Positions 1 through 6,167 of a stretch of DNA of 13,193 nucleotides are shown one piece after another. The DNA comes from JBBSQE01 sp038258095 (lineage in GTDB: Bacteria; Actinomycetota; Thermoleophilia; Solirubrobacterales; 70-9): the NCBI GenBank assembly GCA_038258095.1, contig JBBSQE010000075.1, forward strand, positions 1-13,193, in the 5' to 3' direction. Below the pieces are notes generated by a model that was given only the letters and a program-made list of their open reading frames with translations, was not told the DNA's origin and did not search any database. Position 1 is the first letter of the stretch, and each line of letters begins with the position of its first letter. Position numbers and translations under genes: made by a program.

Positions 1-1
1 C

Positions 2-499
2 GGCCTCGAATGGCTTCGCAAGGGAACGCTGCGGCTCGCCGGCATCCGTGCCCGCTCCTCGGCGCAGGACGAGTACGACGAGACGATCGAGGATCTCGAG
101 GACGACCCGCTTCCCCCGGAGGGACAGCCGGACTGGGCCGGCCGGGCGATCGCCTTCAAGGGAGTGCTGCTCGAGGGGATCGAGATCGTCCTCATCGTCA
201 GCGTCATCGCATCGCAGCCGGGCAGCGCAGCGCCGGCGCTGATCGGAGCTGGCGCCGCATTCGTGGCGACGATCGGTTTCGGGGTCGCTCTGCGCGGGCA
301 CCTCGCGGAGCTCCCGGAGACCGAGGTCAAGTGGGGCGTGGGGGCGCTGCTCTCGAGCTTCGGCGTGTTCTTCTGCGGAGAGGGGCTCGGGGTCGATTGG
401 CCCGGGGGCGAGGCCGCCCTGCTCTACATCGCGGCGATCCTGGCCGTGACGAGCTGGGTCGAGATCGCGCAGCTCGGCCGCCGGAGCCAACCGACATGA
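2..499 (+). CDS. COG4280-type multi-pass membrane protein, C-terminal part (5' truncated by window edge)
   Basis: The frame is open from base 2 and gives 165 residues with no credible internal start, so the gene begins before the window. The visible part starts with an amphipathic stretch (EWLRKGTLRLAGIRA), then an acidic loop (about residues 22-45), then a hydrophobic segment with FKGVLLEGIEIVLIVSVIA (51-70). Further helices lie at about 77-97, 109-127 and 138-156, with GEGLGVDWPGG at 126-136. This order matches, from memory, the C-terminal half of the uncharacterised membrane family COG4280. The E58-G-I-E61 pair inside a helix recalls the Glu motifs of FTR1-like metal permeases, but that is only a resemblance. 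The stop overlaps the start of the next gene, implying co-translation. Substrate and function are unknown. I am fairly sure of the family and unsure of any transport role. Confidence 0.8.
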   Translation, partial: GLEWLRKGTLRLAGIRARSSAQDEYDETIEDLEDDPLPPEGQPDWAGRAIAFKGVLLEGIEIVLIVSVIASQPGSAAPALIGAGAAFVATIGFGVALRGHLAELPETEVKWGVGALLSSFGVFFCGEGLGVDWPGGEAALLYIAAILAVTSWVEIAQLGRRSQPT

Positions 500-717
500 A
501 CGTCCTTGGGCAACTCCGCAAGGCCGTGTTCGGGGAGACGTGGGCGCTGCCGCTCGGCGTCGCCCTGCTCCTTGGCGTCGCCGCGCTTCTCAAGGCGCTC
601 TCCCCCGATGCCTGGCGGCAGGGGGGAGGCGCCTATCTCGTCGTTGCGACCGTGGTTCTGTTGGTTGTCCTGTTGCGCCGCGGCAGCCGCCAGCCGGGCG
701 TCCCGTGGAATCGCTAA
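496..717 (+). CDS. small two-helix membrane protein (73 aa)
   Basis: The ATG at 496 overlaps the stop of the upstream membrane protein (ATGA), a typical coupled operon arrangement. The 73-residue product has a short amphipathic N-terminus (MNVLGQLRKAVFGE). Two hydrophobic segments follow at about residues 17-34 and 45-60, separated by a polar turn (SPDAWRQGGG). The tail is basic (RRGSRQPGVPWNR). I recognise no family. A longer open frame extends upstream in the same phase to base 10, but it lies inside the COG4280-type gene and gives arginine-rich shadow sequence, so the ATG at 496 is preferred. The stop TAA (715-717) directly abuts the stop of the oppositely oriented gene at 718-720. The protein may be an accessory subunit of its neighbour; this is inference from coupling alone. 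Confidence 0.7.
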   Translation: MNVLGQLRKAVFGETWALPLGVALLLGVAALLKALSPDAWRQGGGAYLVVATVVLLVVLLRRGSRQPGVPWNR

Positions 718-1629
718 CTAGGCCTCGGCCGGGGCGATCGCCTCGTCCGACATCGAATCGTCCGACATCGAATCGTCCGACATCGAATCGTCCGTTCTCG
801 CCTCGGCCGAGGCGATCTCGGCGGCCACCAGGTCTTCTGGCGTCTGGTCGACCTTCGTCAGGGTCAGATAGACGACGAGGGCCAGGATCAGGCCGAGGAA
901 GATGTAGCTGGTTACCGTGGCCCCGAGGCCGAGCCCGCCGAAGGTCTTGTCGTGCTGGGACATCTCATCGCCGATCGATGCGCCGAGGGGCCTGGTGAGG
1001 ATGTAGGCGAGCCAGAAGGCGAGCACTCCGTTGATTCTCAGCGCGTAGTACGCGAAGGCCACGAGGGCGATCGCTCCCCCGAAGATCAGGATCGAAACGG
1101 CATAGCCGAGCGTCGCCTTCTCGGCCACGAGGTCGCCCGCAGCGGTGCCGAGCGCGAAGGTGAAGAGGATGGCGAGCCAGTAGAACGCCTCGCGACGGGT
1201 CGTGACGATCGAGTGCATCGACAGCGTTCGCTCCATCCAGTACCAGACGGCGAACACTGCGGCCAGGACAGCCGAGAACGCGATCGTGCTGGTCGTGAGC
1301 GGGATGCCGTACCGGTCGGTCATGTTGTCGGTGATCAGGGTGCCGAAGACGCTGATCACGACGACGACGGCCCAGTACGTGGTCGGCACATAGCGGTGGA
1401 AGCTGAACTGGGCGACTAGAAGGCCGATCAAGAGGATGCCTGCGACGAGGGTTGTGTTGGTCAGACCCAGGCCGAGCGTGTCGTTGACGTAGTCGGCCGC
1501 GGTTTCACCGACCGTGGTGCAGAGAACCTTGATCACCCAGAAGACGACCGTGACCTCGGGCACCTTGTTGAGCATCTCGCGTGGCTGGAACTTGTGATGG
1601 ACAGTTAGAGCTGCGGTTGTCGTATTCAT
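718..1629 (-). CDS. COG4705-type membrane protein with fourfold internal repeat and DDSMS tail
   Basis: The product is 303 residues with eight or so hydrophobic helices. From memory it matches the uncharacterised family COG4705 (opening NKVPEVTVVFWVIKVLCTTV). Four copies of a helix-pair unit can be seen, each carrying G-x4-D: GETAAD (41-46), GTLITD (96-101), GTAAGD (161-166) and GASIGD (216-221). Each is followed by a Gly-rich LGLGLT/YGIPLT-like segment and another helix. One Asp per repeat near the membrane suggests an ion- or substrate-handling pore, but no function is established. The C-terminal tail from about 262 is acidic and ends in three DDSMS units. The gene follows the sensor kinase by 57 bases on the same strand and is probably in its operon. 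ATG at 1629 is used; an internal Met at residue 20, just before the conserved start, is possible. Confidence 0.8.
   Translation of the reverse strand: MNTTTAALTVHHKFQPREMLNKVPEVTVVFWVIKVLCTTVGETAADYVNDTLGLGLTNTTLVAGILLIGLLVAQFSFHRYVPTTYWAVVVVISVFGTLITDNMTDRYGIPLTTSTIAFSAVLAAVFAVWYWMERTLSMHSIVTTRREAFYWLAILFTFALGTAAGDLVAEKATLGYAVSILIFGGAIALVAFAYYALRINGVLAFWLAYILTRPLGASIGDEMSQHDKTFGGLGLGATVTSYIFLGLILALVVYLTLTKVDQTPEDLVAAEIASAEARTDDSMSDDSMSDDSMSDEAIAPAEA
746..794 (-). repeat. 15-bp tandem repeat, three copies, coding for DDSMS
   Basis: The unit tccgacatcgaatcg occurs three times head to tail (746-760, 761-775, 776-790) and is followed by a partial tccg. The copies are identical, keep the frame and encode the pentapeptide repeat DDSMS in the acidic tail of the COG4705-type protein. 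Identical copies suggest recent expansion by slippage, so copy number may vary between strains. Confidence 0.9.
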
Positions 1630-1686
1630 GGCGGGCAGGATGCCCTCGCAAACCTGACGACCTCCTGACTGCCGAAGGAGCGCTGC

Positions 1687-3030
1687 TCAGCAGTTGTCGG
1701 CCGAAGGAAGCAGGATCTCGACGAGGCCGCCGGACTCCCGGGCGACGACCACCACGTCCCCCCCGACGGCTCGCGCAAGCCGCCGGGAGAGGGCGAGACC
1801 GAGCCCACCGCCCTCGACTGCGCTGCTGTTTGCCGCCCGGCCCCTCCTGCCCGGCTCGAAGATCCACTCCGACTCCTCCGCTGAGATGCCGGGCCCGTCG
1901 TCAGACACCGAGAAGGCCACCCGGTCGCCCCTGCTCTTCACCGTGAGCAGAACGCGAGTCGCTCCGTAGCGCCCCGCGTTCTCGAGCACTGGAGCGAGAA
2001 TCTGGCGGCCAGTGCTCTCACCGACTGCCACGAGCGGGGGTGAGGCCCCGGGTCCGAGCGTGAAGGCGACGCCGCTCACTCCACCGTCGGCGACCTTGGC
2101 GATGGCATCCGCGGCGATCGCCCTCGCGTCGGCCTCGACCTCGGTCATGGCCTGATCCCGGGCGGCCCGGAGGAGCGTGTCCATGACCTCGGCGAGCTCC
2201 CCCGCACGCCGCTGGATGCTCCTGATCGCCTCGCGATAGGCCTCGTCCTCGCGGGTCCTGCTGAGCGCGAGCTCGGCTTCGGCGGAGATCGCCGCGAGCG
2301 GAGTCCGCAGCTCGTGAGAGATCTCCGCGGTCAGCCGTTGCTCGTGGCGGAGGTTCGCGGCGAGCCGCGCGAGCATCGAGTCGAAGGTCGCTGCCAGCTG
2401 GGTGAGCTCGTCGGTCGGGGGTCCGAGGTGGAACCGGTGATCGAGATCGTGCTCGCTCCAGTCGGCGGCCTCGGCCGTGATGTCGGCCACCGGCTTCAGG
2501 GCGCGGTTGACGACCAGACGGGTCGCGACGATGATCAGTGCGAGCATCACCGCGGCGAAGATCACCGAGGCCCCGAGCGCCCGGCTGGCCGAGCGCTCAT
2601 AGGGCTCGACTGAGAGCGCGACGACCACCGACCCGACCCGGGCGCCGTTACTTGCGGCGATCGGGAGCGCAGAGAGCCTCAGGTCCTCCGAGTTGGACTC
2701 AGCAAAGGTCCCGCCGGTGCGTGCCAGCATGTCGGCGACGCGGTCGACGTCGGTCGGCGCGATCGGGCGCTCGATCGACCGGGTGCCCTGATAGATCCAG
2801 ACTCCCGAATCAGGCGCGGCCTCGTCGGGTGTTTCGCGGGTTACCACCCGGCCATCTCGGACGGCGACGCTGTCCAGGGCGGCGCTGCCGCGGGCCTGCA
2901 GGACCCGGTCGGCGTCGCTGTCGAGGTTCGACCGCAGCAGCAGGTTGAATCCGATGGTGAGCGCTGCAGTCGCGATCAGCCCGGCGACGGCGACCAGGAC
3001 CGTCAGACGACCGCGCAGCGAGCCGGTCAT
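1687..3030 (-). CDS. two-component sensor histidine kinase (HAMP, HisKA, HATPase_c)
   Basis: The product is 447 residues if started at the ATG at 3030, which overlaps the regulator's stop as ATGA. Upstream in-frame codons to 3159 only read through the regulator gene. Helix 1 spans about residues 8-32, followed by an extracellular sensor region (about 33-150). Helix 2 is at about 151-174 and a HAMP linker at 175-227. The dimerisation domain carries SHELRTP with His239 as the phosphorylation site. The ATPase domain shows the N box (Asn351 in VLENAGRYG), DDGPG (377-381), FEPGRRGR and GGGLGLALSRRLA (407-419). All catalytic motifs are intact, so the kinase should be active. The sensor region has no family I recognise, so the stimulus is unknown. 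It presumably phosphorylates the adjacent regulator. Confidence 0.93.
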   Translation of the reverse strand: MTGSLRGRLTVLVAVAGLIATAALTIGFNLLLRSNLDSDADRVLQARGSAALDSVAVRDGRVVTRETPDEAAPDSGVWIYQGTRSIERPIAPTDVDRVADMLARTGGTFAESNSEDLRLSALPIAASNGARVGSVVVALSVEPYERSASRALGASVIFAAVMLALIIVATRLVVNRALKPVADITAEAADWSEHDLDHRFHLGPPTDELTQLAATFDSMLARLAANLRHEQRLTAEISHELRTPLAAISAEAELALSRTREDEAYREAIRSIQRRAGELAEVMDTLLRAARDQAMTEVEADARAIAADAIAKVADGGVSGVAFTLGPGASPPLVAVGESTGRQILAPVLENAGRYGATRVLLTVKSRGDRVAFSVSDDGPGISAEESEWIFEPGRRGRAANSSAVEGGGLGLALSRRLARAVGGDVVVVARESGGLVEILLPSADNC

Positions 3031-3713
3031 TGCAGGCGGTAGCCGACCCTGTGAACCGTGAGGACACTCATCGTCGCGTCGATCTCCTCCAGTTTGCGTC
3101 GCAGGCGACCAACATAGACATCGAGAGTGTTGTCGTGGACGATCGCCCCGTCGGGCCACCCCGCTCGGACGAGGTCCAGCCGGCGCACCGCCTCGCCCTG
3201 GCGGGAGATGAGCGCCCCGAGCACCCGGAACTCGGTTGGGGTGAGGGAGACCTCGCGCTCGGCTTCCGACACGGCGTGGCTGATCGGGTCGAGCCTCAGC
3301 CCACCGGCCGTGATCGCCGGGTCGATGTTGCCCCGCTTGGCGAGGGACCGCAGGCGCGCGGCCAGCTCGGCGAGGGCGAACGGCTTCGTCAGGTAGTCAT
3401 CCCCGCCGGCGCTGAATCCGGCGACCCGGTCGGTCACGGCGTCGAGTGCCGTCAGGAATAGGACGGGAGCGGTGGCTCCCTGTGAGCGCAGCGCCTGGCA
3501 CAGGTCCCGGCCGTCGGCATCCGGGAGCCCGATGTCGATCACCATCAGGTCGGGCGGCGGGCCCATCGCGACCCGCAGCGCATCGCGCCCGTTGGCCGCC
3601 GTCTGCACGTCGAACCCCTCCTCGCCCAACCCGTTCTTCAGAAGGCGTCGCAGATCCGGGTCGTCCTCGACGACCAGCACATGCGTTGAGGTGTCGGCTC
3701 GGGAGTCGCGCAC
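3027..3713 (-). CDS. OmpR/PhoB-family response regulator
   Basis: The product is 228 residues, a normal length for the family. The receiver domain (about 10-125) shows the acidic pair D17-D18, phospho-acceptor D60 (MVIDIGLPDADG), T88 (FLTAL) and K110 (YLTKPF). The C-terminal winged helix (about 135-228) includes VSLTPTEFRVLGALI, then DVYVGRLRRKLEE and VHRVGYRLQ, all typical of trans_reg_C. The start is a GTG at 3713 with no clear ribosome-binding site just upstream; it may be leaderless or weakly translated. The gene overlaps the kinase start by four bases, so the two are translationally coupled. The divergent region upstream contains symmetric 11-bp-spaced half-sites that this regulator could bind, suggesting autoregulation together with control of the divergent secreted-protein gene. 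Confidence 0.94.
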   Translation of the reverse strand: MRDSRADTSTHVLVVEDDPDLRRLLKNGLGEEGFDVQTAANGRDALRVAMGPPPDLMVIDIGLPDADGRDLCQALRSQGATAPVLFLTALDAVTDRVAGFSAGGDDYLTKPFALAELAARLRSLAKRGNIDPAITAGGLRLDPISHAVSEAEREVSLTPTEFRVLGALISRQGEAVRRLDLVRAGWPDGAIVHDNTLDVYVGRLRRKLEEIDATMSVLTVHRVGYRLQ

Positions 3714-3731
3714 GTTTACGAGTCTGTGCTT

Positions 3732-3777
3732 CTGAGTCTGAAGATTTCCTGAATCGGCCGCTCAGGAGGCGTTCAGG
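3732..3777. promoter_or_regulatory. candidate response-regulator operator: symmetric 11-bp-spaced half-sites
   Basis: On the + strand CTGAA occurs at 3738-3742 and 3749-3753, 11 bases apart. In the opposite orientation CTCAG (3761-3765) and TTCAG (3772-3776) are also 11 bases apart. The four sites are mirror-symmetric about base 3757. An extra CTGAG lies at 3732-3736. Tandem half-sites one helical turn apart are the usual target of OmpR/PhoB-family dimers. The array sits in the 115-base gap between the divergent regulator and secreted-protein genes. The motif is seen; binding is inferred. Confidence 0.5.
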
Positions 3778-3816
3778 GCCCCGCCCGCACGATGCCGGTG
3801 GACGAATCAGGCAGCC

Positions 3817-3823
3817 GAAAGGA
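3817..3823 (+). promoter_or_regulatory. ribosome-binding site of the small secreted protein
   Basis: GAAAGGA lies five bases before the ATG at 3829. It fixes the start of the short gene, and this start gives a proper export signal. Confidence 0.6.
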
Positions 3824-3828
3824 ATCAG

Positions 3829-4155
3829 ATGGCCGAGAAGATCAAACGCACACTGCTGATCGTGGGGTCGATGGCCGCGCTCGCGCTCGGCGGAGCGGCA
3901 CTTGCCGGGGCGACGAGCGGCGGTGGCAACGACGGCGGCACGGCCGCTTCACCGGTGGTGGACAACCAAGCCGACGGCGAGACCGCCGACGACGGAGGCG
4001 CGAAGGCCGTCGACAACCAAGCCGACGGCGAGACCGCCGACGACCAGGGCGGGGCCGCCGAGAAGGCCGGGAAGGGCGACGCGCCCGCCAAGGCCGAGCA
4101 CGGCGAGTCAGCCGGCGATTCGGACGGATCGCCGCAGGCGGAGGCCGCCGAGTAG
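3829..4155 (+). CDS. small acidic exported protein with internal 17-residue duplication
   Basis: The 108-residue product begins with a basic N-terminus and a hydrophobic stretch (MAEKIKR, then LLIVGSMAALALGGAALAGA). This is a signal peptide, or a single membrane anchor; cleavage could fall near residues 26-29. The mature part is almost entirely Gly, Ala, Asp, Glu and small polar residues and is strongly acidic, with little sign of a folded core. VDNQADGETADD occurs twice (44-55 and 61-72), 17 residues apart. A good ribosome-binding site precedes the ATG. The gene is divergent from the two-component operon with a candidate operator between them, so it is a likely regulon member. Possible roles are extracytoplasmic cation buffering or signalling to the kinase, but both are guesses. 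I recognise no family. Confidence 0.8.
   Translation: MAEKIKRTLLIVGSMAALALGGAALAGATSGGGNDGGTAASPVVDNQADGETADDGGAKAVDNQADGETADDQGGAAEKAGKGDAPAKAEHGESAGDSDGSPQAEAAE
3961..4044 (+). repeat. direct repeat, two identical 33-bp copies with a 51-bp period
   Basis: Bases 3961-3993 and 4012-4044 are identical over 33 bases, starting gacaaccaagccgacggcga. The 51-base period equals 17 codons, so the duplication keeps the frame of the acidic exported protein. Perfect identity even at third positions points to a recent duplication. Confidence 0.9.
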
Positions 4156-4214
4156 CGACGAGCAACCGACGTGGCCGGGGCCCGGTCTCCTCAGCGGGTC
4201 TCGGCGGTGGGCAC

Positions 4215-4230
4215 CCCACTTCGTTGTGGG
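4215..4230. terminator. possible weak hairpin between convergent genes
   Basis: CCCAC (4215-4219) can pair with GTGGG (4226-4230) around a TTCGTT loop. A second small hairpin, CAACC-ATC-GGTTG, lies at 4261-4273. They sit in the 167-base gap between the converging exported-protein and RTX-like genes, where a terminator is expected. There is no T-run and the stems are only five pairs, so support is weak. I see nothing else in this gap. Confidence 0.25.
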
Positions 4231-4322
4231 ATTCTCGGGGCCATGGCACCGCCGAATCCACAACCATCGGTTGAGAGTGCGCCGATCGTTTGCCGACCGC
4301 ACCCCCGGGAGCGCCGCTCGCG

Positions 4323-6098
4323 CTACCGGCGCTTGACGCGAAGCCGGAAGTAGCGCTGGGCGATGTTGCCGCTCGAGTCACGGACCTTGGCGACCCCGAA
4401 CAGCTTGACCGAGCCGTAGCGGCGCAGCAGGTTGCGGACCACCGGCCTGAGGGTTGTGCGTAAGCGCTCCTGGTTCGAGTCGCTGAGGCGGAAGCTGACG
4501 GCGCCGAGGACGAAGCGCCTTGGCTTCTGGTTGGCCACCCGGAGCTTCTGCTTGGTCTTGATCGAGAAGCGGCCAGCGCAGCCGCCGAGCTCGTTCGGGC
4601 AGGAGAGGACGAAGTTGATTCGGCGCCCGATGAAGACTCCCGGGCGCTCGGTAAGACTCGGCTTGGTCGTGTCGGGGACCGGAGGCGGCGTCACCACCGG
4701 GAGGTCGACCTTCTCGCAATCGGGCGCGGGCGTGTCGGTCGCATCGGCAGTGACCGTGTCGAAGCCGTCTCCGCAGACCAGGCCCTCGGCTGCCTCGTCG
4801 CGGCTGATGACCGCATCGTCGCCCGCTCCGGCGAGAAAGATGTCGATACCGGGCCCGCCGTCGAGCGTGTCCTTGCCCTCGGCTCCGAGAAGGGCGTCAG
4901 AGCCGGCGCCACCGCGAAGCGTGTCATCGCCGGCCGGACCCGGGGCGACTCCCGGCGTTCCGGTGGGCGCGACCCCGACCAGCGTGTCCGCTTGGTCGCC
5001 ACCGCTCAGGACGTCGCTGCCGTTGCTGCCGACGAGCGTCCGGATGTCGTCGTGGATCGTGTCGGACTCGGGCCCACCGGTCGTGCCGCCGGTCGCGGTC
5101 GTGCCCGCGTCGGGCAGGGCGGCGGTGGCGCCGGTGGTGCCGCGGTCCACGACGGTGAGCCCGCTCTGGATCACAGAGGCATAGGCCAGCGTGTTCGAGC
5201 CCGCGTCGCCGAAGATATTGTCGTTGCCAAGACCGCTGACGATCGTGTCGTTGTCTCCGTCGCCGTGGATGACCGTGGTGGCGGCGGTGCTTCTGCCGCC
5301 GACGACGGTGTCGCTGCCGAGGCCGCCGGAGATCGATCCGCTGTCGCCGCCGAGGAGGATGTCATCGCCGCCGTTGCCGACGATCGCGTCGTCGCCGGCC
5401 GAGGTCGTGTCGACAAGGGGAGTCCCCACGGGCGCCGCGCCGGCGATCGTGTTCGGCCCGTCGTTGCCGGTCAGCGTGTCGTCGCCGTTCCCGCCGCCCA
5501 GGCCCTCGACGTCGTTCTTGATCGTGTCGCTCTCACCCGTCTGACCGTTACCGGGCGTTGCGGCTCCGGAGGGGAAGTCCGGAAGCATCGCGGTGACTCC
5601 AGCCGTGCGCGTGATGCCTGCAGCGGCGATCCCCACGTACGCGACGGTGTCGGATCCGTCCCCGCCGTTGAAGGTGTCGTCCTCCTGTCCCCCCACGAGC
5701 AGATCGGCCCCGGTTCCGCCGTTGATCGTGCCGACAGGGCCGCTCGCCACGTCACCGATCACCCCGGTGTCGTTGCCGTCATCAAGATTTTCGGTCAGCG
5801 AGGTGACGGTCGGAAGGGTGCAGAGAAAGCCAGGGGGAAGGCCCAGCATTGGCACGGTTGCTGTGTTCACGCACGGGGAAAGGGGGGCCAACGTGACCGT
5901 CGCCCCGGGTGTCAGGTCCCCGACGAAGTACTCGCCCGGGCCTTGCCTCGATATCACCGCGGTATTGGCTTCACCCGCGGCGGCGTCGAACGTGATCGTG
6001 CCGGCGAGGTTGGCAGTCACGGTCGCTGCTCCCGCACTCGCCGGAAGTGCGGCACAGAGGACGACGGTCGGCAGGAAAAAGCGCGCAGGTCTGATCAC
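4323..6098 (-). CDS. secreted RTX-like calcium-binding repeat protein
   Basis: The product is 591 residues starting at a GTG with GAGG just upstream. The signal peptide is residues 1-24 (FFLPTVVLCAALPASAGA). A short N-terminal domain (about 25-100) precedes many nonapeptide-like repeats (about 103-445), such as INGGTGADLLVGGQEDDTFN, GGDGSDTV, GNGGDDILLGG and RGGAGSDALLGAEGKDTLDGG. These are typical of the haemolysin-type Ca2+-binding beta-roll, so the protein probably folds outside the cell on binding calcium. A roughly 100-residue block is duplicated (149-250 and 301-405). A Pro-rich linker (PPPVPDTTKP, 471-480) leads to a basic C-terminal module with two Cys (C500, C507), perhaps a small Ig-like or surface-attachment domain. 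No enzyme domain or type I secretion genes are seen. The neighbouring flavoprotein gene is on the same strand, 69 bases upstream, with no evident functional link. Confidence 0.85.
   Translation of the reverse strand: MIRPARFFLPTVVLCAALPASAGAATVTANLAGTITFDAAAGEANTAVISRQGPGEYFVGDLTPGATVTLAPLSPCVNTATVPMLGLPPGFLCTLPTVTSLTENLDDGNDTGVIGDVASGPVGTINGGTGADLLVGGQEDDTFNGGDGSDTVAYVGIAAAGITRTAGVTAMLPDFPSGAATPGNGQTGESDTIKNDVEGLGGGNGDDTLTGNDGPNTIAGAAPVGTPLVDTTSAGDDAIVGNGGDDILLGGDSGSISGGLGSDTVVGGRSTAATTVIHGDGDNDTIVSGLGNDNIFGDAGSNTLAYASVIQSGLTVVDRGTTGATAALPDAGTTATGGTTGGPESDTIHDDIRTLVGSNGSDVLSGGDQADTLVGVAPTGTPGVAPGPAGDDTLRGGAGSDALLGAEGKDTLDGGPGIDIFLAGAGDDAVISRDEAAEGLVCGDGFDTVTADATDTPAPDCEKVDLPVVTPPPVPDTTKPSLTERPGVFIGRRINFVLSCPNELGGCAGRFSIKTKQKLRVANQKPRRFVLGAVSFRLSDSNQERLRTTLRPVVRNLLRRYGSVKLFGVAKVRDSSGNIAQRYFRLRVKRR
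4884..5654 (-). repeat. internal duplication in the RTX-like protein (two units of about 100 residues)
   Basis: Unit A (residues 149-250, bases 5349-5654) and unit B (residues 301-405, bases 4884-5198) share the same landmarks in order. These are a TVAY/TLAY strand, a Gly-Thr-rich stretch ending TAMLPD/TAALPD, then ESDTI followed by NDVEGL or HDDIRTL. After these come an NG-D-TL/VL Ca2+ repeat, AP-GTP, and AGDD leading to more beta-roll. The copies have diverged in sequence, so the duplication is old. Confidence 0.75.
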
Positions 6099-6167
6099 GG
6101 CCTCGACATTACTTGGTAGTCCATTCGGCCAGGCCGCTAACAGCGAGCTCCGGGGGCGACGCCCGCG

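Noticed and set aside
800..813. Perfect 14-base palindrome GCCTCGGCCGAGGC
   Set aside because: It lies inside the coding sequence of the COG4705-type tail and is explained by Ala-Glu codons in GC-rich DNA. No paired site or promoter context is seen.
1505..1867. Open frame on the - strand spanning the kinase end and the COG4705 start
   Set aside because: It is arginine-rich, out of frame with both flanking genes and overlaps their conserved ends, so it is a shadow.
3031..3159. N-terminal extension of the sensor kinase to 3159
   Set aside because: It would overlap the regulator's DNA-binding domain by about 130 bases. The ATG at 3030 gives a coupled ATGA start right before the first helix.
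4992..6119. Long open frame on the + strand (375 codons), rich in VV and DDR
   Set aside because: It is the antisense shadow of the Asp/Gly repeats of the RTX-like gene; its apparent repeats mirror those repeats.
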